A stretch of DNA of 7,789 nt from Nocardioidaceae bacterium. Its GTDB lineage: Bacteria > Actinomycetota > Actinomycetes > Propionibacteriales > Nocardioidaceae. The stretch lies in contig JACCZJ010000487.1 in NCBI GenBank assembly GCA_013696065.1, positions 1 to 7,789 on the forward strand, read 5' to 3'. Within the stretch, counting starts at the first letter, position 1, and each line of letters starts with the position of its first letter. The notes under the pieces were generated by a model that had not been told where the DNA came from, did no database searches, and saw only the letters and a program-made list of their open reading frames with translations. Below, in pieces: positions 1 through 5,465 of the stretch. The position numbers and the translations under genes are program-made.

Positions 1-5
1 GTTTA

Positions 6-32
6 AACCCCGACCGGTCCCGCTCCGGGGTT
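6..32. terminator. Possible terminator hairpin at left edge
   Basis: AACCCCG at 6-12 is a perfect inverted repeat of CGGGGTT at 26-32, giving a 7-bp stem around a 13-base loop. A TAA at 4-6 in frame 1 could be the stop codon of an unseen upstream gene. There is no real T-tract on the plus strand; read on the minus strand the stem runs into TTTAAAC. It could end an upstream transcript before the peptidase gene. The assignment rests only on the inverted repeat and its position. Confidence 0.3.
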
Positions 33-84
33 GACGACATCGGGCAGGTTGTGGACGACGAGCGCCGGTGTCCCTGCGGTTGCG

Positions 85-90
85 TAGGCT
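85..90 (+). promoter_or_regulatory. Possible -10 element for leaderless M1 peptidase transcript
   Basis: TAGGCT fits the actinobacterial -10 pattern TANNNT and ends 7 bases before the ATG at 98, so transcription could begin at that A. No convincing -35 hexamer lies 16-19 bases upstream; the TTGACG at 31-36 is too far away. The same spacing recurs before dapF and dinG in this window, which raises its credibility. If real, it fixes the start at ATG 98 rather than GTG 68. Confidence 0.35.
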
Positions 91-97
91 TTCTGTC

Positions 98-1780
98 ATG
101 CGAAGAACCTCCTTCGGCCGCCCGCATCCCGTCGAGGGACCGGGTTGGACTGGCTCGGCCTTCACTCCGAGGAATAGGTCTCGCACCCGCTGGCTGGGTC
201 GAAGGGCCACGACCACGACGGCGCTGCTCTTGGTGGTGGGGGTGGTGGGATGTTCGAGCGCAGCCGAGGTGGTCACGGACGCACCGAGCTCGTCGCCGGG
301 TGACGCAGAAACCTCATCGCCGGCGGAGCCGACCGGCTCGGTCTCGCCCGGCGAGCCGGTGAGCTCGGCGTCGCCCACTCCACCGGCAGACACCGCCACA
401 AGCCAACCGCCAAGTCCCTCTGGAGAGGAGCCCACAGCCGGGCAGGCTGAGGTGCCTGAGCTGGACGTCTTAGCGGTGGCCGAGTCGGAGCCGGCGGAGG
501 ACCCCTACTACCCGGAGATGAGCAACCCGGAGGTCGACGTACTGCATTACCTACTCGCACTCGACTGGGACGGGGCGCGGCTCAACGGTGAGACCACCGT
601 GACATTCCAGGCGACCGAGGACACCAGTTCGGTGCGCCTTGATCTTGCAAGCGCGCTGGTGGTGGATCAGGTCAGCCTCGACGGTGAGCCGATCGGGCAC
701 GAGCAGGTCGACGACGGCATCACGTTCGAGACCGGTGCCCTGATGCCTGGACAAACCCATACCTTGGTGATTCCCTATGCTGGCGTCCCTGAGCCCACTC
801 CGGCGCCCAGCGCCCGATCTGACATGACGGGCGGGTTGGGATGGAATGTCGATGACGATGGCTCCGTCTACACGTTCCAGGAGCCGTATGGCGCCTTCAC
901 GTGGTATCCGGTCAACGATCATCCCTCCGACAAGGCTCTCTATGACGCGGCCGTCACGGCGTACGACGGCGATGTCGGTGTCTTCAACGGAGTCTTGGAG
1001 TCCAGTGAGGGTGCGGGTGACGCCGTCACCAACACGTGGCACCTCGATGAGCCAGCAGCGTCTTACCTGGTGACCATCGCGATCGGGCCCTACACCGAGC
1101 ATGTGAAGACCACGCCCAGTGGCATGGAGATCTCCTACTGGCTCATGCCACGAGACGAGCACCTGCTCCCTTCGCTCACGAGGGACGGAAGCGACTCGTT
1201 CGAGTGGGCTGAGGAGCATATCGGTGACTATCCCTTCTCCAGCTTGGGATTCCTGATCGTGGGTGGCTCCAGCGCCATGGAGACCCAGACTCTGGTCACC
1301 ATCAGTCGTGGAGCGGCGGGGCGCCCCGACGCCGTGGTGCTGCATGAGCTGTCTCACCAGTGGTTCGGTGACAGCGTGACGCCTCGTGACTGGCAGGGGA
1401 TGTGGCTCAACGAGGGTTGGGCCATGTACCTGCAGCAGTGGTTCGAAACCGACACGGGCCGCACCCAGTATGGCGGCGGCATCGACAGCTGGCGGCTGTT
1501 CGACCTAGCGTCTCGGCGCACTTCAGGACCCCCAGGCGACTACGACCCTGAGTCGTTTGGCGACGTCAATGTGTACCTAGGGCCGGCGCTGATGCTGGAC
1601 CGGATCCGCCAACGGTTAGGCGATGCCACCTTCGAGGAGATCGTCAAGGCTTGGCCCGCTCAGCATGAGGGCGAGACTGTGGATCGCGAAATTTTCACGA
1701 GGTGGCTCAATGCCCAGACGGGGATCGATTTCACCAGATTGATAGCAACGTGGCTCGACTCCGAGCGCACACCCCGGTAG
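98..1780 (+). CDS. M1-family zinc metallopeptidase, secreted lipoprotein
   Basis: A gluzincin aminopeptidase-like enzyme, probably anchored to the outer face of the membrane, where it would trim peptides. Numbered from ATG 98 (560 aa), an Arg-rich stretch and the hydrophobic run ALLLVVGVV lead to a lipobox, VVGC, with Cys52 as the lipidation site. A Ser/Pro/Thr/Glu-rich linker of about 80 residues follows, then the M1 N-terminal beta domain from about 146. The catalytic domain has SAMETQT (Glu395, in the place of GAMEN), the zinc motif HELSH at 416-420, the third ligand Glu439 in LNEGW, and a likely catalytic Tyr493 in VYLGPAL. The protein ends about 140 residues after HELSH, so the C-terminal domains of large M1 enzymes are absent. 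GTG 68 would add 10 residues to an already long pre-Cys region, and a -10-like hexamer sits before ATG 98, so I prefer 98. It ends 9 bases before miaA. The exact substrate is unknown. Confidence 0.9.
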   Translation: MRRTSFGRPHPVEGPGWTGSAFTPRNRSRTRWLGRRATTTTALLLVVGVVGCSSAAEVVTDAPSSSPGDAETSSPAEPTGSVSPGEPVSSASPTPPADTATSQPPSPSGEEPTAGQAEVPELDVLAVAESEPAEDPYYPEMSNPEVDVLHYLLALDWDGARLNGETTVTFQATEDTSSVRLDLASALVVDQVSLDGEPIGHEQVDDGITFETGALMPGQTHTLVIPYAGVPEPTPAPSARSDMTGGLGWNVDDDGSVYTFQEPYGAFTWYPVNDHPSDKALYDAAVTAYDGDVGVFNGVLESSEGAGDAVTNTWHLDEPAASYLVTIAIGPYTEHVKTTPSGMEISYWLMPRDEHLLPSLTRDGSDSFEWAEEHIGDYPFSSLGFLIVGGSSAMETQTLVTISRGAAGRPDAVVLHELSHQWFGDSVTPRDWQGMWLNEGWAMYLQQWFETDTGRTQYGGGIDSWRLFDLASRRTSGPPGDYDPESFGDVNVYLGPALMLDRIRQRLGDATFEEIVKAWPAQHEGETVDREIFTRWLNAQTGIDFTRLIATWLDSERTPR

Positions 1781-1789
1781 CGGGAGCTC

Positions 1790-2698
1790 ATGCCTGACCC
1801 TCCTGTCGTCGCCGTAGTTGGTCCGACCGCTGCCGGCAAGAGCGGCGTGGCGGTCGAGCTTGCTCTGGAATTGGGCGGTGAGGTCGTCAACGGCGATTCG
1901 ATGCAGCTCTACCGCGGCATGGACATCGGCACCGCCAAGTTGTTGCCGGGTCAGCGGCATGGAGTCCCCCATCACCTACTCGACGTCCTCGATGTCGGCG
2001 AACCCGCGACGGTGGCCGAGTTCCAAGGCTGGGCTCGTGAGGCCATCAGTGACTGCCGCTCCCGCGGGGTAACTCCCATACTGGTCGGTGGATCGGCTCT
2101 CTACCTGCGCGCCGTGCTCGACGAGTTCGACTTCCCCGGAACCGACCCGATGATTCGTCAGCGCATCGAGTCCGACCTGGCTCAGCGGGGTGCGGCGGCT
2201 CTGTTCGCGCGGTTGCAAGAGCGCGACCCGGCGGCGGCGACCTCGATCTTGCCCGGCAACGAGAGGAGGGTCGTACGGGCACTCGAAGTCATCGAGCTGA
2301 CCGGTGAACCGTTCCGGGCGAGCTTGCCCGACCACGTCTACGCCTTTGACAACGTCGTCCAGATCGGGATCGATGTTCCTCGTGCGGTGCTAGACGAACG
2401 AATCGAGCTCCGTGTCGAGCAGATGTGGGCGCACGGTTTCGTAGATGAGGTGCGGCGCCTTGAGCATCGCGGTCTACGCGAGGGGAGGACAGCGAGCCGG
2501 GCGCTTGGCTACCGTCAGATCCTGCGCTTCTTGGCTGGAGACTGCAGCGAGGACCACGCGCGAGCAGAGACGGTGACGGGGACCCGGAAGTTCGCGAGAA
2601 GCCAAACGACGTGGTTCAAGCGTGACCCACGTATCCACTGGCTGCCACCCGACAGTCCTGATTTGGTGGGCCAGGCGCTTGCCGCCCTTCGGTCCTGA
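1790..2698 (+). CDS. miaA: tRNA dimethylallyltransferase MiaA
   Basis: Transfers the dimethylallyl group from dimethylallyl diphosphate to N6 of adenosine 37 in tRNAs reading UNN codons (i6A37), which stabilises codon-anticodon pairing. The 302-aa length is close to the family norm (E. coli 316). The P-loop GPTAAGKS is at 11-18. NGDSMQLYRGMDIGTAK at 34-50 is the family signature carrying the conserved Asp36. GGSALYLRA is at 100-108, RRVVRALEV at 159-167, ALGYRQ at 238-243, and RSQTTWFKRD near the C-terminus is also typical. ATG 1790 is preceded by GGGAG at 1782-1786, with unusually short spacing. The gene starts 9 bases after the M1 peptidase stop, so the two are probably co-transcribed and translationally coupled. 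miaA followed by dapF and hflX is a familiar actinobacterial order. Confidence 0.97.
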   Translation: MPDPPVVAVVGPTAAGKSGVAVELALELGGEVVNGDSMQLYRGMDIGTAKLLPGQRHGVPHHLLDVLDVGEPATVAEFQGWAREAISDCRSRGVTPILVGGSALYLRAVLDEFDFPGTDPMIRQRIESDLAQRGAAALFARLQERDPAAATSILPGNERRVVRALEVIELTGEPFRASLPDHVYAFDNVVQIGIDVPRAVLDERIELRVEQMWAHGFVDEVRRLEHRGLREGRTASRALGYRQILRFLAGDCSEDHARAETVTGTRKFARSQTTWFKRDPRIHWLPPDSPDLVGQALAALRS

Positions 2699-2724
2699 GC
2701 TCACAATCCGCGCACTCGGCGCCG

Positions 2725-2730
2725 TACGAT
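2725..2730 (+). promoter_or_regulatory. Possible -10 element for leaderless dapF transcript
   Basis: TACGAT matches TANNNT and is followed by exactly 7 bases and then GTG 2738, so transcription could start on the start codon itself. No -35 match is visible at the usual distance. It sits in the 39-base gap after the miaA stop. dapF could also be reached by read-through from miaA; GAGAG at 2732-2736 is a weak and very close ribosome-binding sequence. Confidence 0.4.
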
Positions 2731-2737
2731 CGAGAGC

Positions 2738-3538
2738 GTGAGTTTCCCTTTCGTCAAAGGCCATGGCACCCACAACGACTTCGTGGTGCTCCCGGATCTC
2801 GACGGGTCCCTGCACGGTGCCCTGGAGTCCGAAGTCGTGATCGCATTGTGTGACCGGCGCGGTGGTATCGGGGCCGATGGAGTGTTGAGGGTGATGCGCA
2901 GTGGCCCGGAGGTGCCCTGGTTCATGGACTACCGCAACGCCGACGGGTCGGTGTCTCAGATGTGCGGGAATGGCGTACGGGTTTTCGCCCGCTATTTAGC
3001 CGAGGCGGGTCTCGTCGACCCCGCCAAGCCGCTGGAAGTTGACACCCGCGATGGCCTGAAGCAGGTCACCTTCTGCGACGACGGTGAGATCAGTGTCGAC
3101 ATGGGTGTGCCGAGCCTTGGAGGCGCGGGGGTGGTCAGTGTCTCGAGCAGGGCGTTTGAGGCGGTGAGCGTCGACGTCGGCAACCCGCATTTGGTGGTTA
3201 CGGTGGATTCGCTCGACCAGGTGGGGGAGTTGCACGACTCGCCGTTCTTCTGTGGCGTCGAGTTCCCGGACGGGGTCAACATCGAGTTTGTCGAGCGTCG
3301 CGGCGGCGGGCATGTCGCGATGCGGGTGTTCGAACGCGGCGTGGGCGAGACGTCGTCGTGCGGCACCGGCGCCTGCGCGGTGGCGGCGGTCATGGCGGAG
3401 GGGGACGGCCACGCGGCCCCGCTGTCGTACACGATCGAGGTCCCAGGCGGAGTGCTGACGGTCAGCCTCGAAGCCGACCAGCACGCCCATCTCAAGGGCC
3501 CCGCCCTCCTCGTCGCCGAAGGAACCTGGACAGCCTGA
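2738..3538 (+). CDS. dapF: Diaminopimelate epimerase DapF
   Basis: A cofactor-independent cytoplasmic racemase that interconverts LL- and meso-diaminopimelate. This is the penultimate step to lysine and supplies the cell-wall diamino acid. The 266-aa protein is close to the family length (E. coli 274). The N-terminus KGHGTHNDFVVLPD is characteristic. The two catalytic cysteines are visible: Cys76 in MCGNGVRVFARYL (first half) and Cys208 in SSCGTGACAV (second half). YRNADGS at 65-71 and MRVFERGVGET at 195-205 are further family motifs of the two pseudo-symmetric lobes. The GTG start is supported because the conserved N-terminus begins within a few residues, and a -10-like TACGAT lies 7 bases upstream. 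The gene is followed by a 202-base gap, so the transcript may end here. Confidence 0.97.
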   Translation: MSFPFVKGHGTHNDFVVLPDLDGSLHGALESEVVIALCDRRGGIGADGVLRVMRSGPEVPWFMDYRNADGSVSQMCGNGVRVFARYLAEAGLVDPAKPLEVDTRDGLKQVTFCDDGEISVDMGVPSLGGAGVVSVSSRAFEAVSVDVGNPHLVVTVDSLDQVGELHDSPFFCGVEFPDGVNIEFVERRGGGHVAMRVFERGVGETSSCGTGACAVAAVMAEGDGHAAPLSYTIEVPGGVLTVSLEADQHAHLKGPALLVAEGTWTA

Positions 3539-3572
3539 CCTCATGTCATCCCCACACCCCCACCCCCTCCCT

Positions 3573-3660
3573 CGTTGAGAGGTCACTCGCCTCCCGTTGA
3601 GAGGTCAGCCGCCTCCCGTTGAGAGGTCATTCGCCTCCCGTTGAGAGGTCAGCCGCCTCC
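3573..3660. repeat. Four tandem copies of a 22-bp unit between dapF and hflX
   Basis: Four exact-length 22-bp copies start at 3573, 3595, 3617 and 3639. Each is CGTTGAGAGGTCA, two variable bases (CT, GC, TT, GC), then CGCCTCC, so copies 2 and 4 are identical. Within each unit GAGG and CCTC form an inverted pair with centres 11 bp apart, about one helical turn, and the unit itself spans about two turns. Eight short half-sites would therefore face the same side of the helix. A C-rich tract at 3550-3572 precedes the array; the hflX -10-like hexamer lies 65 bases after it. Possible roles are a protein-binding array, a dispersed intergenic repeat or part of a transcription end. The rest of the 3539-3740 gap shows no gene or strong hairpin. 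Confidence 0.95.
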
Positions 3661-3725
3661 TTAGGCCTGTCTGGTGAGGCAGTCGTGGGGCTGGAAATCG
3701 GCTCGTGGCGCAGCGTCTGGCGTCG

Positions 3726-3731
3726 TAGAGT
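3726..3731 (+). promoter_or_regulatory. Possible -10 element for hflX
   Basis: TAGAGT matches TANNNT and ends 9 bases before ATG 3741. The expected transcription start falls at about A3738, leaving a leader of 0-3 bases. GGAGGG at 3732-3737 looks like a ribosome-binding site, but its spacing of 3 bases is too short to be optimal, and it would lie outside a transcript started from this element. No -35 match is seen. Confidence 0.4.
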
Positions 3732-3740
3732 GGAGGGACG

Positions 3741-5375
3741 ATGACAGCGAATCGACCTGAGTACGATGACGACGCCACCATTACTGATCCCTACCCTCAC
3801 ACCCGCCAGAGCTCCGACATCGAGTTGCGTGACGACTCTTTCTTCGACGAGGCCCTGGTCAAGACCGCGATCGACGGCCTAGCGGGCGACGAAGCCGATG
3901 ACCGGCTTGGCGATGGCCTCGACTCGGAAACCGCCGGCGAGGGCTCCTTAGGCGAGAGTTCCTTTGACCAGGGCGATTACGACCAGGGCGACTACGACCA
4001 GGGCGAGTACCAGCTTGAGGAGCGGCATGCGCTGCGGCGTGTGGCTGGCCTGTCGACCGAGCTCGAGGACGTTACTGAGGTCGAGTATCGCCAGTTGAGG
4101 CTGGAGCGAGTGGTGCTCGTGGGGGTGTGGACTGAGGGCACTGTCGAGGACGCCGACAACTCGCTGGCTGAGCTGAAACTACTGGCCGAGACGGCCGGCT
4201 CCGTCGTGCTGGACGCGCTTTCGCAGCGGCGGCAAAAGCCTGATCCAGCGACATACATCGGGCCGGGCAAGGTCGACCATCTCCGCGTGGTTGTCGCCGA
4301 GACAGGCGCCGACACGGTGATCTGCGACGGAGAGCTGAGCCCGTCACAGCTACGCAACCTCGAGGACCGGGTCAAGGTCAAGGTCGTCGATCGTACGGCG
4401 CTGATCCTCGACATCTTCGCCCAGCACGCCCGCTCCAAGGAGGGCAAGGCGCAGGTCGAGCTCGCTCAGCTCGACTATCTCAAACAACGCCTGCGTGGGT
4501 GGGGAGGCAATCTCTCCCGGCAAGCCGGTGGCCGGGTCGGGGTGCAGGGTGGTGGTATCGGTGGTCGTGGTCCCGGTGAGACCAAGCTCGAGACCGACCG
4601 CCGCCGGATCACCACACGGATAGCGAAGTTGCGTCGCGAGCTCAAGCACATGCGGACCTCGCGGGTGACCAAGAAGGCAGAGCGGGTACGACGACAGGTC
4701 CCGTCAGTGGCGATCTCGGGCTACACCAATGCCGGCAAGTCGTCGCTGCTCAACCGCCTCACCGGCGCTGGCGTGCTGGTAGAGGACTCTTTGTTTGCCA
4801 CCCTCGACCCCACCACGCGGCGCACCACGACGACCGATGGCCGTATCTACACGTTGTCGGACACCGTCGGCTTCGTGCGTCACCTGCCCCACCAGCTGGT
4901 CGAGGCGTTCCGCTCAACCCTCGAAGAGGTGGCCGAGGCGGACGTGGTGGTGCATGTGGTGGATGGCTCGCATGCCGATCCGGAGGGCCAAATCGCAGCG
5001 GTTCGTGAGGTGTTCGCCGAGATCGGCGCTGACCATGTCCCTGAGTTGATCGTGATCAACAAGTCCGACGCGGCAGACCCATTGGTGATCGCTCGGCTGC
5101 TGGCGCGAGAGCCCCACGCGGTCGTCGTGTCGGCGCGCACCGGTGAGGGCATCGACGACGTACTCAGTTCGATCGAGGCTGATCTGCCGCGCCCGATGTT
5201 CGAGGTGGATGCGCTCTTGCCCTACGGGCGAGGCGATCTGCTGAATAAGATCCACGAACACGGGGAGCTGCTGTCCGTCGAACACGTCGGCGAGGGTTCT
5301 CGAGTTCGAGCGCGTGTCAACGCGGGCTTGGCCGACGAGTTGGCCGAGTACGCAGTCACGGCCGTATCGAGCTGA
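3741..5375 (+). CDS. hflX: Ribosome-dissociating GTPase HflX
   Basis: HflX binds the 50S subunit and splits stalled 70S ribosomes under stress; it hydrolyses GTP and also ATP. The 544-aa protein is longer than E. coli HflX (426 aa) because of an acidic, low-complexity N-terminal extension of about 110 residues, with DQGDY-type repeats at 76-90. The HflX-specific N domain runs from about 120 to 280: KPDPATYIGPGKV (166-178), LSPSQLRNLEDR (199-210), VVDRTALILDIFAQHA (215-230) and the glycine-rich loop ending GGRGPGETKLETDRR. The G domain shows G1 GYTNAGKSS (327-335), G2 FATLDPT (352-358, Thr354), G3 DTVG (374-377), G4 NKSD (440-443) and G5 SAR (464-466). A short C-terminal domain follows. The ATG start is supported by a -10-like TAGAGT just upstream, but because the extension is poorly conserved, a later start cannot be excluded from homology alone. 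No hfq gene is adjacent, unlike in proteobacteria. Confidence 0.96.
   Translation: MTANRPEYDDDATITDPYPHTRQSSDIELRDDSFFDEALVKTAIDGLAGDEADDRLGDGLDSETAGEGSLGESSFDQGDYDQGDYDQGEYQLEERHALRRVAGLSTELEDVTEVEYRQLRLERVVLVGVWTEGTVEDADNSLAELKLLAETAGSVVLDALSQRRQKPDPATYIGPGKVDHLRVVVAETGADTVICDGELSPSQLRNLEDRVKVKVVDRTALILDIFAQHARSKEGKAQVELAQLDYLKQRLRGWGGNLSRQAGGRVGVQGGGIGGRGPGETKLETDRRRITTRIAKLRRELKHMRTSRVTKKAERVRRQVPSVAISGYTNAGKSSLLNRLTGAGVLVEDSLFATLDPTTRRTTTTDGRIYTLSDTVGFVRHLPHQLVEAFRSTLEEVAEADVVVHVVDGSHADPEGQIAAVREVFAEIGADHVPELIVINKSDAADPLVIARLLAREPHAVVVSARTGEGIDDVLSSIEADLPRPMFEVDALLPYGRGDLLNKIHEHGELLSVEHVGEGSRVRARVNAGLADELAEYAVTAVSS
3966..4010 (+). repeat. 15-bp triplicate repeat inside hflX
   Basis: Three head-to-tail 15-bp copies start at 3966, 3981 and 3996. 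They differ only in one codon third position or codon (GAT, GAC, GAG) and encode DQGDY, DQGDY and DQGEY (residues 76-90). The unit is a multiple of three, so copy-number change would not break the frame. It lies in the acidic extension ahead of the conserved HflX domain. Confidence 0.9.
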
Positions 5376-5381
5376 GTTAAC

Positions 5382-5390
5382 AGAGGAGGT
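5382..5390 (+). promoter_or_regulatory. Orphan Shine-Dalgarno sequence after hflX
   Basis: AGAGGAGGT contains a full AGGAGGT match to the 16S anti-Shine-Dalgarno sequence. It begins 7 bases after the hflX stop. No ATG, GTG or TTG lies within the normal 4-13 bases downstream. The nearest candidates are CTG 5393 (too close), ATG 5408 (18 bases away) and GTG 5418. CTG 5393 and ATG 5408 share one frame, which ends at TAG 5453-5455 after 20 or 15 codons, just before dinG. Whether it serves a leader peptide or is residual is unknown. Confidence 0.4.
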
Positions 5391-5452
5391 CCCTGGCGCC
5401 GTCCGACATGGGGGTCTGTGGATCGGCTGCCCGCCTTGACCTGCCGGTTGGG

Positions 5453-5458
5453 TAGCCT
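5453..5458 (+). promoter_or_regulatory. Possible -10 element for leaderless dinG transcript
   Basis: TAGCCT matches TANNNT and is followed by 7 bases and then ATG 5466. A TTGACC at 5436-5441 resembles a -35 hexamer, but the 11-base spacer is too short for a normal pair. No palindrome of the actinobacterial LexA type (CGAAC-N4-GTTCG) is visible in the 90-base gap, so SOS control at this site is not supported. Confidence 0.4.
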
Positions 5459-5465
5459 CAGGGGG

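Noticed and set aside
31..36. TTGACG as a -35 element for the peptidase gene
   Set aside because: Seventeen bases downstream lies GACGAC, not a -10. The better -10 candidate at 85 is far too distant.
2..40. Minus-strand ATG at 40 with 13 codons open to the window edge (MSSTPERDRSGFK)
   Set aside because: It could be the start of a divergent gene, but it is too short to judge, lacks a ribosome-binding site and -10 hexamer, and overlaps the edge hairpin.
51..362. Plus-strand frame open from the window edge to 362
   Set aside because: It overlaps the lipoprotein N-terminus in another frame. The translation is Arg/Trp/Pro-rich with no known pattern.
551..1357. 268-codon open frame on the minus strand inside the M1 peptidase gene
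   Set aside because: It mirrors a well-supported gene in GC-rich DNA, where antisense frames stay open by codon bias. Its translation shows no recognisable domain.
3573..3660. 22-bp array as a CRISPR
   Set aside because: The units abut with only two variable bases and no unique spacers of 30 bases or so. No cas gene is present.
5376..5465. LexA operator upstream of dinG
   Set aside because: dinG is SOS-controlled in some bacteria, but no CGAAC-N4-GTTCG-like palindrome is visible in the gap.
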